A DNA stretch of 64,000 bases. Origin: Streptacidiphilus rugosus AM-16. GTDB lineage: Bacteria > Actinomycetota > Actinomycetes > Streptomycetales > Streptomycetaceae. Location: NCBI RefSeq assembly GCF_000744655.1, contig NZ_JQMJ01000004.1:2914001-2978000 (forward strand), read 5' to 3'. The notes under the pieces are model-generated. The model was given only the letters and a program-made list of their open reading frames with translations. It was not told where the DNA came from and did not search any database. How positions within the stretch are numbered: position 1 is the stretch's first letter; each line of letters begins with the position of its first letter. Below, one piece after another: positions 16,021-24,225 of the stretch. Both the position numbers and the translations under genes were made by a program.

Positions 16021-17115
16021 ATGAGCCCGACCGTCCCCGAAGCGCCGTTGTCGATCCTGGACCTGGCGACCGTCGGCGACGGTTATACGCCGACCCAGGC
16101 GCTCGCCGCCACGACCGTGCTCGCGCAGCGCGCGGAGGAGTGGGGCTATCACCGCTTCTGGGTCGCCGAGCACCACGGGATGCCGGGCGTCGCCAGCTCC
16201 TCCCCCGCCGTGCTGATGGCGCACCTCGGGGCGAACACGACACGCATCCGGCTCGGCTCCGGCGGCGTGATGCTGCCGAACCACGCGCCGCTCGTCGTCG
16301 CCGAGCAGTTCGGGTTGCTCCACGCGCTGCATCCGGGCCGGATCGACCTCGGGCTGGGCCGCGCGCCGGGGACGGACCAGGCGACCGCGCGGGCGCTGCG
16401 CCGCGGAGCGGGGCTGGACGCGGCGGACGAGTTTCCGCAGCAGCTGAGCGAGCTGCTGCACTTTCTCGACGCGGACTTCCCTGCCGGTCACCCGTACGAG
16501 CGGCTGCGGGCCGTGCCGGGGCAGGCGAGTGCGCCGGGGAGCGGGCGGCCGCCGGTGTGGCTGCTCGGGTCGTCGGGGTTCAGCGCGGAGCTGGCCGGGC
16601 GGCTGGGGCTGCCGTTCGCGTTCGCGCACCACTTCAGCGCGCAGAACACCGTGCCCGCGCTGGACCTGTACCGGGAGTCGTTCCGTCCCTCCGAGGCGCT
16701 CGCCGAGCCGTACGCGCTGATAGGGGTGGGCGTGGTCGCCGCGGACGAGGAGCGGCAGGCGCGGCGCCTGGCCGGGTCCGGGGCGCTGGCGATGCTGCGC
16801 CTGCGCACGGGGCGGCCCGGGCTGGTGCCGACGCCGGAGGAGGCCGAGGCGTACCCCTACTCCCCGCTGGAGCGCGAGTTCCTCGACTCGTGGCTGGCCA
16901 ATGTCGTCGTCGGCACGCCGGACCAGGTCCGCGAGGATCTGGAGGCGCTGCGCAAGCGCACCGGCGCGGACGAGCTGATGGTGACCAGCAACATCCACGG
17001 CCACGAGGCGCGCCGCCGTTCGTACGAGCTGGTGGCGCAGGCCTGGGGACTCCCGGGGTCCGAGGAGTCGGGATCCAAGGCGCCGGAGTCCGACGGGCCG
17101 GGGTCCGAGGAGTGA
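16021..17115 (+). CDS. LLM-class flavin-dependent oxidoreductase
   Basis: 364 aa, luciferase-like TIM barrel of the MsnO8/YdhI-like group that uses reduced flavin. Motifs: [20 protein letters not shown] at the N-terminus, [60 protein letters not shown] and [18 protein letters not shown] 16021 is chosen because it follows GGAG and matches family N-termini; upstream in-frame starts give non-conserved sequence. The C-terminus has a Gly/Ser/Glu low-complexity tail ([19 protein letters not shown]). Overlaps the next gene by 4 bp (GTGA), so the two are translationally coupled. Substrate unknown. Confidence 0.9.
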   Translation: MSPTVPEAPLSILDLATVGDGYTPTQALAATTVLAQRAEEWGYHRFWVAEHHGMPGVASSSPAVLMAHLGANTTRIRLGSGGVMLPNHAPLVVAEQFGLLHALHPGRIDLGLGRAPGTDQATARALRRGAGLDAADEFPQQLSELLHFLDADFPAGHPYERLRAVPGQASAPGSGRPPVWLLGSSGFSAELAGRLGLPFAFAHHFSAQNTVPALDLYRESFRPSEALAEPYALIGVGVVAADEERQARRLAGSGALAMLRLRTGRPGLVPTPEEAEAYPYSPLEREFLDSWLANVVVGTPDQVREDLEALRKRTGADELMVTSNIHGHEARRRSYELVAQAWGLPGSEESGSKAPESDGPGSEE

Positions 17116-17984
17116 CCGGCGCGTCTCCCCTGTGGCCGCTGCGGGACGAGCGGGCGGAGCGCGCGGGGGTGCGGATCCTGCTGAAGCGTGACGACCTGCT
17201 GCATCCGCCGGTCTCCGGCACCAAGTGGCGGAAGCTGCGTCCGAATCTGGAGCGGGCTCGCGCGCTGGGCCACGACACGCTGCTGACCTTCGGCGGCGCC
17301 TACTCCAACCACCTTCGCGCGGCGGCGGCCGCCGGGCGGGAGGCGGGTCTGCGGACGGTCGGTGTGGTGCGCGGGGACGAGCTGCGCGGCCGGGAGTTGA
17401 ATCCGGTGCTGCGTCAGGCGGTGGCGGACGGCATGGAGTTGGACTTCGTCAGCCGTGCCGCCTGGCGGACGCGGATGGAGCCGGCGTCGCTGGACGCGCT
17501 GCTGGAACGCCATGGTCCGGCGTGGGTGGTGCCTGAGGGCGGCAGCAACGCGGAGGGGGTGCGCGGCTGTGTCGGCCTGGGCGAGGAGCTGGCCGGGTCG
17601 GGCATGGACGTGGACCTGGACGTGGTCTGCTGCTCGGTGGGGACGGGCGGGATGCTGGCCGGGCTGGCCGCCGGCGCCCCCGACACAAGGGTGATCGGCT
17701 TCGCGGCGCTCGACCACGCCGATCTGGAGGCGGAGACCCTGGCCCTGCAACGGCAGGCCTTCGGGGGTCGGCGCGGCGACTGGCGGATCGACGTCTCGCA
17801 CGTGTTCGGCGGCTACGGCAGGCGCACGCCGGAGCTGGACGCGTTCCGGGCCGACTTCGAGGCGCGCCACGGTCTCGCCCTGGACCCGAGCTATGAGGCG
17901 AAGGCGCTGTTTGCGCTGTTCGCGGGGCTGGGCGGGCCGGAGTTCGGTCCGGGGACGACGGTGGCGGTGGTCGTCGCCGGGTGA
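17112..17984 (+). CDS. PLP-dependent D-cysteine desulfhydrase / ACC deaminase family
   Basis: 290 aa, tryptophan-synthase-beta fold. The start of the mature fold, [20 protein letters not shown], contains the PLP lysine in [25 protein letters not shown] is the phosphate-side loop, and [13 protein letters not shown] binds the PLP phosphate. Family members split D-cysteine into pyruvate, sulfide and ammonia, or deaminate 1-aminocyclopropane-1-carboxylate; the sequence alone does not decide which. GTG 17112 overlaps the stop of the oxidoreductase gene and has GAGGA just before it. Somewhat shorter than the classical 320-340 aa enzymes. Cytoplasmic. Confidence 0.88.
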   Translation: MTGASPLWPLRDERAERAGVRILLKRDDLLHPPVSGTKWRKLRPNLERARALGHDTLLTFGGAYSNHLRAAAAAGREAGLRTVGVVRGDELRGRELNPVLRQAVADGMELDFVSRAAWRTRMEPASLDALLERHGPAWVVPEGGSNAEGVRGCVGLGEELAGSGMDVDLDVVCCSVGTGGMLAGLAAGAPDTRVIGFAALDHADLEAETLALQRQAFGGRRGDWRIDVSHVFGGYGRRTPELDAFRADFEARHGLALDPSYEAKALFALFAGLGGPEFGPGTTVAVVVAG

Positions 17985-18008
17985 CGGAAGGGACAGCAGT
18001 GACGCCAA

Positions 18009-18032
18009 TGGTCTAGCCCTAGGTCTAGTCCA
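18009..18032 (+). promoter_or_regulatory. DasR-like double site in the chitinase promoter
   Basis: Two direct repeats with exactly 12-bp spacing, TGGTCTAGCCCT and AGGTCTAGTCCA, share GGTCTAG.CC. This is the arrangement known for Streptomyces chitinase promoters, where it overlaps dre sites (consensus near ACTGGTCTAGACCACT) for the GlcNAc-responsive repressor DasR. A TTGACG -35-like hexamer follows at 18038-18043. Confidence 0.8.
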
Positions 18033-18132
18033 TTCCCTTGACGCGCCATCAACACGTCGACCACTCTGGAGCGGAGCACACCCCCACACGTGCTCGTCAT
18101 GTCCTCGTCCTCCTCCCCACAAGGAGTTCCAG

Positions 18133-19401
18133 GTGTTCCGCTTCACCCCCAACCGCGTGGTCGCGACGGTCGGCGCGGCCGCCCTCGCGGCCGGCGGCCT
18201 GATCGCGTCCATGGGCGCCAGCGCCCAGGCCAGTACCACGGCCGCCCTCGGCAACAACTGGTATGCCGCCGCGCCGTATCTGATGCCGCTGGACAACAAC
18301 CCGCCGAACCCGACCGACGTCATGGCGGCCACCGGCCTGAAGGCCTTCCAACTCGCCTTCATCCTGGCTCCCAACGGCGGCGGCTGCACCCCCACCTGGG
18401 GCGGCACCGCGGCGGTCTCCAGCGACACGTCCGTCGCCTCCACCATCGCCTCGATCCGCGCCGCGGGCGGTGACGTCTCGGTCTCCATCGGCGGCTACGG
18501 CGGCACCAAGCTCGGCCAGACCTGCTCGACGCCGGCCGCGACCGCCGCCGCGTACCAGCAGGTGATCGACAAGTACGGCCTGCACGCGATGGACTTCGAC
18601 CTCGAAGAGCCCGAGTACGAGAACACCCAGGCCGTCGCGAACGAGATCGGCGCCGCGCAGATCCTGCAGCAGAACAACCCGGGTCTCTACATCTCGGTGA
18701 CGACCCCCGGCACCACGTCCGGCACGGGCTGGTTCGGCCAGCAGATGCTCAACCAGGCGAAGTCGGACGGCTTCACGCCGAACAACTTCTCCATCATGCC
18801 GTTCGACGGCGGCTTCAACGGCGCGTCGAGCCAGATCTCGGCACTGCAGTCGTTCAACACGCTCCTGATGAACACCTTCGGCTGGAGCAGTGCGACCGCG
18901 TACGCGCACGAGGGCATCTCGATGATGAACGGCCGCAGCGACAGCGGCGAGTACTTCTACCAGTCCGACTTCCAGACGGTGCTGAACTTCGCCGAGTCCA
19001 ACCACATGGCGCGGTACACCTTCTGGTCGATCAACCGCGACCGGCAGTGCACCCCGGCCGACAACAACGGCCAGACGTCGGGCGTCTGCAGCAGCGTGCC
19101 GCAGGGCTCCTGGGACTTCACCAAGTACGACGTCCAGTTCGCGGGCGCGACGCCGCCCACCGGCACGCCGAGCGCGTCCGCCTCGCCCTCGCAGTCGGCT
19201 TCGGCGTCCGCTTCGCCGTCGCCCTCGTCGAGCAGCGGTGGCGGCGGCAGCTGCTCCGTCGCCGCGTGGAGCGCGACGACCGCCTACAACGGCGGCGCGG
19301 TGGTGAGCTACGGCGGCCACAAGTGGACCGCAAAGTGGTGGACCTACGGCGACACCCCCGGTGGCGCGGCGGGTGTCTGGACGGACAACGGGGCCTGCTA
19401 G
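18133..19401 (+). CDS. secreted GH18 chitinase with C-terminal chitin-binding module
   Basis: 422 aa from GTG 18133, preceded by AAGGAG at good spacing. Residues 1-33 are a signal peptide (RFTPNRVV, hydrophobic core, ASAQA). The catalytic domain has SVSIGGYGG near 117-123 and the DxDxE motif as AMDFDLE (153-158) with Glu 158 as acid/base. A Ser/Ala/Pro linker (about 345-375) leads to a CBM5/12-type domain (AWSATTAYNGGAVVSYGG, KWWTYGDTPG). It degrades extracellular chitin. The double DasR-like site upstream implies induction by N-acetylglucosamine or chitin oligomers, together with the GH20 gene at 59554. Confidence 0.93.
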   Translation: MFRFTPNRVVATVGAAALAAGGLIASMGASAQASTTAALGNNWYAAAPYLMPLDNNPPNPTDVMAATGLKAFQLAFILAPNGGGCTPTWGGTAAVSSDTSVASTIASIRAAGGDVSVSIGGYGGTKLGQTCSTPAATAAAYQQVIDKYGLHAMDFDLEEPEYENTQAVANEIGAAQILQQNNPGLYISVTTPGTTSGTGWFGQQMLNQAKSDGFTPNNFSIMPFDGGFNGASSQISALQSFNTLLMNTFGWSSATAYAHEGISMMNGRSDSGEYFYQSDFQTVLNFAESNHMARYTFWSINRDRQCTPADNNGQTSGVCSSVPQGSWDFTKYDVQFAGATPPTGTPSASASPSQSASASASPSPSSSSGGGGSCSVAAWSATTAYNGGAVVSYGGHKWTAKWWTYGDTPGGAAGVWTDNGAC

Positions 19402-19426
19402 TCCCGTAGTTCGGACAGGATGAGGG

Positions 19427-19455
19427 GAGGGGGCGGCCCGTTGGGCCGCCCCCTC
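19427..19455 (+). terminator. terminator hairpin after chitinase
   Basis: Perfect 13-bp GC stem GAGGGGGCGGCCC / GGGCCGCCCCCTC with a 3-base loop, 25 bp after the chitinase stop. There is no U tract, as is usual in streptomycetes. It probably also serves the convergent SDR gene. Confidence 0.8.
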
Positions 19456-19520
19456 CTCGTGTTCTCGCGGGGCGGACCCTGGAGGCGGGGCTCAGAGAGG
19501 CGGGCCCCGAGAGGCGGGGC

Positions 19521-20312
19521 TCAGAAGTGCGTGCCGCCGTCGATGCGGATCTCGGTGCCGGTGATGAAGGAGCCGTCCACCGAGCCGAGCATCGCCACGA
19601 CGCCGGCGACCGCCTCGGGCCCGGCGAAGCCCTGGCCGAGCGCGGGGGCGAGCTTCATGAAGAGGGAGAGGTCCGCGTCGTCCGGCAGGCCGGGGCCGAC
19701 GTTCTCCCTGCTGGAGCCGCTGCCGTCGGTCATGCCGCTGGAGATCGAGCCGGGCGCGACGGCGACGAAGCGCAGGCCCTGCTTGGCGTACTCGGCCGCG
19801 AGCGCGTGCGTCATGGACTGGATGCCGCCCTTGCTCGCCGCGTAGGCCGCCATGTAGGGGTGGGCGAAGCTGGCGGAGGTGGAGCTGAAGTTCACCACGA
19901 CGGGCGCGTCACCCTGGAGCAGCGCCGGGATGCTCTCGCGGATCATCAGGAAGGTGCCGGTCAGGTTGACGGCGATGACCTTGTTGAAGAGATCCAGGCC
20001 GGTCCGGTGGGTGTGCGAGGAGCGCAGGATGCCGGCGGCGTTGACCAGCACGTCCAGCCCGCCGAGGGCGGCGAGCGCGGTGGCGACGGCCTCGCGGACG
20101 GACGCCTCGTCGGCGATGTCCACCAGCGCGGTGTGCAGCCGCGACGCGGTGCCCGCGGCGGTGGCGAGCTCGACGGTGGCGGCGAGTCCGGCCCCGTCGA
20201 CGTCGGCGGCGACCACGTGACCGCCTTCCGCCAGCACGCGCAGGACGGTGGCCTGTCCGATACCGGAGCCACCGCCGGTGATCAGTACTCGACGACCTTC
20301 GTAGCGGTTCAT
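19521..20312 (-). CDS. SDR-family NAD(P)-dependent oxidoreductase
   Basis: 263 aa classical short-chain dehydrogenase. The Rossmann glycine motif is TGGGSGIGQA (residues 12-21), the NNAG equivalent is NAAGIL, the active-site Ser lies in NFSSTSASF, and the catalytic YxxxK is YAASK. The C-terminal GTEIRIDGGTHF is the usual SDR end. The Asp in AADVDGAG after strand 2 favours NAD over NADP. Substrate unknown. Divergent from a TetR-type gene, with a 25-bp inverted repeat in the shared upstream region, so the TetR protein probably controls this gene. Confidence 0.92.
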   Translation of the reverse strand: MNRYEGRRVLITGGGSGIGQATVLRVLAEGGHVVAADVDGAGLAATVELATAAGTASRLHTALVDIADEASVREAVATALAALGGLDVLVNAAGILRSSHTHRTGLDLFNKVIAVNLTGTFLMIRESIPALLQGDAPVVVNFSSTSASFAHPYMAAYAASKGGIQSMTHALAAEYAKQGLRFVAVAPGSISSGMTDGSGSSRENVGPGLPDDADLSLFMKLAPALGQGFAGPEAVAGVVAMLGSVDGSFITGTEIRIDGGTHF

Positions 20313-20375
20313 GTGCAGCTCCCGTGCCTTGGTGTCTCGACGTCGAACTTCTCGGCGTCAACAGTCACGGTACGC

Positions 20376-20400
20376 CTTGATGGCACGTTTTGCCATCAAG
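20376..20400. promoter_or_regulatory. palindromic operator between SDR and TetR genes
   Basis: Perfect inverted repeat CTTGATGGCA-CGTTT-TGCCATCAAG, 10-bp arms and 5-bp centre, in the 140-bp gap between the divergent SDR and TetR genes. Size and position are those of TetR-family operators. Confidence 0.75.
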
Positions 20401-20452
20401 ACAGAGTATGCAGGCGCGTCACTGGTCGCAGTCGACGGCATAGGGTGGTCCC

Positions 20453-21075
20453 GTGAGCAGCAGTGCCCAGCAACAGCAGCCGTCCCTGACCGAGCGCCGC
20501 AAGGCCGCGACCCAGCTCGACATCGCCCGCGCGGCGGCCGAGCTGTTCGCCGAGCGGGGCCGGACGGCACCACGGCGGAGGAGATCGCACAGCGGGCGGG
20601 GATCGCGCTGCGCACGTTCTACCGCTACTTCCGAAACAAGGAGGACGCGGTCTCGCCCCTGCTGAGCGCCGGCGGCGCGGACTGGCGCGCGAGGTTGGCG
20701 GCGGAGCCGCCGGGCACGGACCTGCGGGACGCGCTGGCGCACGCGGCGCGGCTGTCGCTGACGCCGACGGACGCGGCGGGCGCGGACGCGCTGGAGGGCA
20801 CGCGGGGTCTGCTGCGGGCGGCGGCGCGGGACGCGGGGCTGCGGGCGGTCTGGTACCGGGTGAACCAGGAGTCCGAGGAACAGCTCACCCCCGTGCTCGC
20901 GGGATTCGCGGATCGGGGTGCGCTGGAACTGAGGATGATCGCGGCGGGGGCGACGGACGCGATCCGCCTGGCACTGGAAGCGTGGGCCGAGACCACCGCC
21001 CCGGCGCTCGGGCCTGACGGCCCGGCAGCCCTGGCGGAGACGTGCATGCGCCGGCTCCTGCGGTGGCTGGACTGA
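20453..21075 (+). pseudogene. TetR-family regulator with a frameshift
   Basis: GTG 20453 opens a typical TetR N-terminus (TERRKAATQLDIARAAAELF, then AERG), but near 20560 the frame must change for the HTH to continue as DGTTAEEIAQRAGIALRTFY and RYFRNKEDAV and then a complete C-terminal domain ending RRLLRWLD. The repair needed is one extra C in the run GGGGCCGGACGG, so this is either a one-base deletion or a consensus error in a GC run. As written, the product stops after 70 residues and cannot work. About 207 aa when repaired. It is divergent from the SDR gene and likely its repressor. Confidence 0.8.
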
Positions 21076-21127
21076 CGGCGGGCGCGTTGACGGACTCATG
21101 GCGCGCGAGCGTGCAGTTGCACTGCCT

Positions 21128-21232
21128 CAGGGGCGCGGGGAACTGCGCGAGCGACCACCCTGCGCGGATGGCCCTGCGCGTTGAGGACCATCAGCATGCC
21201 AGTGGCTTGTCGCGCAGTTCCCCGCGCCCCTG
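21128..21232. repeat. 105-bp palindromic element, copy 1
   Basis: Begins CAGGGGCGCGGGGAACTGCG and ends with its reverse complement CGCAGTTCCCCGCGCCCCTG; the arms extend inward with few mismatches to about 30 bp. The same 105-bp element, with roughly 85-90% identity by eye, is at 29796-29900. It lies between convergent genes (TetR and carboxylase epsilon). Confidence 0.85.
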
Positions 21233-21376
21233 ATAGTGCAGCCAGCCCTCAGTTGGGAGGTCCCGCGCACGCGCGCCAGAGGCGCGCGGTTCCTCGCGCC
21301 CCTGATAGTGCAGCCAGCCCTCAGTTGGGAGGTCCCGCGCCCGCGCGCCGGAGGCGCGCGGTTTCTCGCGCCCCCG
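21233..21376. repeat. two 72-bp tandem units following the palindrome
   Basis: Units 21233-21304 and 21305-21376 are almost identical: each starts ATAGTGCAGCCAGCCCTCAG, contains a small hairpin GCGCGCC-AGA-GGCGCGC, and ends in a variant of the palindrome arm (TTCCTCGCGCCCCTG). The unit length matches the 72/73-bp array after the second 105-bp element. Confidence 0.85.
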
Positions 21377-21391
21377 GGGACGGGCTTTCCG

Positions 21392-21607
21392 TCAGCGCCA
21401 GCTGACGGGGTTGCGGTAGTTGGTGACGCGCTCGAGGCGGCGCCAGCGGGCCTGGGGGTGGCGGTTGCCGTGGGCGAAGCGCGGCTCGGGGAGACGGGCC
21501 GCGGCCGCCGCGCGGGCCATGAGGACGGCGGTGAGCGCGGCGAGCTCGTCGTCGGCCAGTTCGCCCTTGACGATCTGGACCATCGGAGAGGTGCTGACGG
21601 AGGTCAT
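21392..21607 (-). CDS. acyl-CoA carboxylase epsilon subunit
   Basis: 71 aa, the usual size of the small actinobacterial AccE/PccE subunits. The N-terminal part MVQIVKGELADDELAALTAV is the family signature: it docks on the beta subunit and stimulates the carboxylase complex. The C-terminal ARWRRLERVTNYRNPVSWR is the typical basic and aromatic tail. It lies 10 bp after the beta-subunit gene and is cotranscribed with it. The cytoplasmic complex also needs a biotinylated alpha subunit, not present in this window. Confidence 0.9.
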   Translation of the reverse strand: MTSVSTSPMVQIVKGELADDELAALTAVLMARAAAAARLPEPRFAHGNRHPQARWRRLERVTNYRNPVSWR

Positions 21608-21617
21608 CGTTGCCTTC

Positions 21618-23201
21618 CTACTGCGGGGGGTTGCCGTGCTTGCGGGCAGGGAGATCGGCGTGCTTGGTGCGGAGCATCTGCAGGGAGCGGATGAGCACCT
21701 CGCGGGTGGCGGCCGGGTCGATCACGTCGTCGACCAGACCGCGCTCGGCGGCGTAGTAGGGGTGCATCAGTTCGTCCTTGTACTGCTGCACCATCTCGAC
21801 CCGCTTCGCCTCCGGGTCGTCCGCGGCGGCGATGTCGCGGCGGAAGATGACGTTCGCTGCGCCTTCGGCGCCCATCACCGCGATCTCGTTCGTCGGCCAC
21901 GCGAACGCCAGGTCCGCGCCGACCGACCGCGAGTCCATCACGATGTACGCGCCGCCGTACGCCTTGCGCAGCACCAGCGAGATCCGCGGCACCGTCGCGT
22001 TGCAGTACGCGTACAGCAGCTTCGCGCCGTGGCGGATGATGCCGCCGTGCTCCTGGTCGACGCCCGGAAGGAAGCCGGGCACGTCCAGCAGGGTCACCAG
22101 CGGGATGTTGAACGCGTCGCACATCTGCACGAAGCGCGCGGCCTTCTCGCTCGCGTGGATGTCCAGCACCCCCGCCAGCGACTGCGGCTGGTTCGCCACG
22201 ATGCCGACGACCTGGCCGTCGAGCCGGGTCAGCGCGCAGATCACGTTGGTGGCCCAGCGCTCGTGGACCTCCATGAACTGGCCCTCGTCGGCGATCTCGG
22301 CGATGACCTTGCGCATGTCGTACGGGCGGTTGCCGTCGGCCGGGACCAGGTCCAGCAGCGCCTCGCAACGCCGGTCGAACGGGTCCTCGGTCGGCTCGAC
22401 CGGCGGGGTCTCCCGGTTGTTCTGCGGCAGCAGCGACAGCAGGAAGCGGACCTCCTCCAGGCAGGTGCGCTCGTCGTCGTAGGCGAAGTGCGAGACCCCG
22501 GATACCTCCGAGTGCACGTCCGCACCGCCGAGCCCGTTCTGGGAGATCTTCTCGCCGGTCACCGCCTGGACCACGTCCGGGCCGGTGATGAACATCTGCG
22601 AGGTCTCGCGGACCATGAACACGAAGTCGGTCAGCGCCGGCGAGTACGCCGCGCCGCCCGCGCACGGGCCCAGCATCACGCTGATCTGCGGGATCACGCC
22701 CGAGGCCCGCGTGTTGCGCTGGAAGATGCCGCCGTAGCCGGCGAGCGCGGTGACGCCCTCCTGGATACGCGCGCCCGCGCCGTCGTTCAGCGAGACCAGC
22801 GGGGCGCCGGCCGCGATGGCCATGTCCATGATCTTGTGGATCTTCTGCGCGTGGGCCTCGCCCAGCGCGCCGCCGAAGATCCGGAAGTCGTGCGCGTAGA
22901 CGAACACGGTGCGGCCGTGGACGGTGCCCCATCCGGTGATCACACCGTCGGTGTAGGGCTTCTTCGCCTCCAGGCCGAACCCGACGGCCCGGTGCCGGCG
23001 CAGCGGCTCGACCTCGCTGAACGAACCCTCGTCGAGCAGCAGGGCGATCCGCTCGCGCGCGGTCAGCTTGCCCTTCGCGTGCTGCGCCTCGGTCGCCGCC
23101 TGGCTCGGGCCCGCGAGCACCTGCTCACGGATCGCGGCCAGCTCGACGACGCGACCCTTCGAGTCACTCGCGGCCACGGGGGCCTCACGCAGGACGGTCA
23201 T
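21618..23201 (-). CDS. acyl-CoA carboxylase beta (carboxyltransferase) subunit
   Basis: 527 aa from ATG 23201 (MTVLREAPVAAS), which has GGAG 8 bases upstream; ATG 23210 has none. Biotin-dependent carboxyltransferase of the AccB/PccB type. The N-terminal crotonase half has KLTARERIALLLDEGSF and GAGARIQEGV with GYGGIFQRN; the C-terminal half has DVPGFLPGVDQEHGGIIRHG and KAYGGAYIVM, the two oxyanion-hole regions. It transfers CO2 from biotin to acetyl-, propionyl- or butyryl-CoA. The Asp after GGAYIVM (VMDSRS) fits the PccB/AccB specificity position described for Streptomyces. It makes malonyl- or methylmalonyl-CoA for lipids and polyketides. Confidence 0.95.
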   Translation of the reverse strand: MTVLREAPVAASDSKGRVVELAAIREQVLAGPSQAATEAQHAKGKLTARERIALLLDEGSFSEVEPLRRHRAVGFGLEAKKPYTDGVITGWGTVHGRTVFVYAHDFRIFGGALGEAHAQKIHKIMDMAIAAGAPLVSLNDGAGARIQEGVTALAGYGGIFQRNTRASGVIPQISVMLGPCAGGAAYSPALTDFVFMVRETSQMFITGPDVVQAVTGEKISQNGLGGADVHSEVSGVSHFAYDDERTCLEEVRFLLSLLPQNNRETPPVEPTEDPFDRRCEALLDLVPADGNRPYDMRKVIAEIADEGQFMEVHERWATNVICALTRLDGQVVGIVANQPQSLAGVLDIHASEKAARFVQMCDAFNIPLVTLLDVPGFLPGVDQEHGGIIRHGAKLLYAYCNATVPRISLVLRKAYGGAYIVMDSRSVGADLAFAWPTNEIAVMGAEGAANVIFRRDIAAADDPEAKRVEMVQQYKDELMHPYYAAERGLVDDVIDPAATREVLIRSLQMLRTKHADLPARKHGNPPQ

Positions 23202-23455
23202 CCAGAACACTCCAAGGTCATTGCGGAACGGTCCACCGCTGCGAAGGCGAACCAGCTCTCCTCTACGACCCTACGAGGGGGAGCGAGCGATACAGGGGTG
23301 CGACTCTGTACAAGACCTGAGCCCTGTTCCTGGTGGGGGTGCACAGGAGTGCTCCCCGGTCACCTGCGGAGCGGCAAGGTCTCCGTTGGGCCGCAATCCC
23401 ATGAAGGGGTCAAGAATTCATCCGTTCCTCACAAAGAACCCCTAAGGTTCCGCGC

Positions 23456-24100
23456 ATGACGACTCCTGGTCCCACCACCCCGAACAGTCCCAGTGGCATC
23501 GCCGGCATCGGCGGGGTCTCTTCCGTCGAGCCCACGGACGAGCCCACTGTGACCGCCGGCACCGAGACGGTCTCGCTCGCCGTCGGTCAGAAGAAGGCCT
23601 GGTCACCGCGGCCCAACGAGGTGCTCAGCCCCGAGCAGAAGGAGCTGGACGAGCTCACCGACGATGAGCTCGAGGCCCTGACCGAGCAGAGCGTCTCCAC
23701 CGGCGTCCTCGGCGGCGCGGCCGCGGTGGTCTCCGCGGCGCTCGGCCTGGTCTCGATCAGCGGCACCTTCCTGAGCACGGTCATCCAGCAGCGCCAGGGC
23801 GTCATAGGCCAGCTCGCCGGAAAGACGACGGCCGACGTCTTGAAGGCCTCCTACAACACGGCCTGGCACCGGATGGCCGAGTGGAACGGGCTTTTCGCGC
23901 TCGTCGCGGTCCTCGTCGGCGCGGTCACCGTCTTCGGCGCCACCTTCCTCTCCTCCAAGCAGGTCCCCGGCTGGGTCCGCGCGGTGGCCTGGGCGGGCAT
24001 CGTGCTCGGCCTGGTCGGCCTGTTCATCTCCGGCGCGATCTACTTCGACTGGTTCATGCCGCAGCTGAAGGCCCCGGCCGCCACCGGCACCACGGGCTGA
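23456..24100 (+). CDS. hypothetical integral membrane protein
   Basis: 214 aa, no family recognised. The N-terminal 70 residues are soluble, Thr/Pro-rich and then acidic (LSPEQKELDELTDDELEALT). Three hydrophobic segments follow, about 82-105 (VLGGAAAVVSAALGLVSISG), 145-165 (LFALVAVLVGAVTVFGATFL) and 175-197 (AVAWAGIVLGLVGLFISGAI). The C-terminus is short. Divergent from the carboxylase genes with a 254-bp shared upstream region that must hold both promoters. An SD is not obvious (CCCTAAGGTTCCGCGC before ATG). Cytoplasmic N-terminus likely. Confidence 0.75.
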   Translation: MTTPGPTTPNSPSGIAGIGGVSSVEPTDEPTVTAGTETVSLAVGQKKAWSPRPNEVLSPEQKELDELTDDELEALTEQSVSTGVLGGAAAVVSAALGLVSISGTFLSTVIQQRQGVIGQLAGKTTADVLKASYNTAWHRMAEWNGLFALVAVLVGAVTVFGATFLSSKQVPGWVRAVAWAGIVLGLVGLFISGAIYFDWFMPQLKAPAATGTTG

Positions 24101-24158
24101 CCCCGGGACCGCTCCCGTACTCCTCCACCGGCTCGACCCTGCCCCGAGCCGACGCGAC

Positions 24159-24198
24159 CGGCCTGCTCCCCGACCGACGACGGTCGGGGAGCAGGCCG
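24159..24198. terminator. bidirectional terminator
   Basis: Perfect 18-bp stem CGGCCTGCTCCCCGACCG with ACGA loop and its complement, between the convergent membrane-protein and ABC-F genes. Confidence 0.85.
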
Positions 24199-24225
24199 AT
24201 GCGTTTGCGTGCCCCGCCTCTCGGA

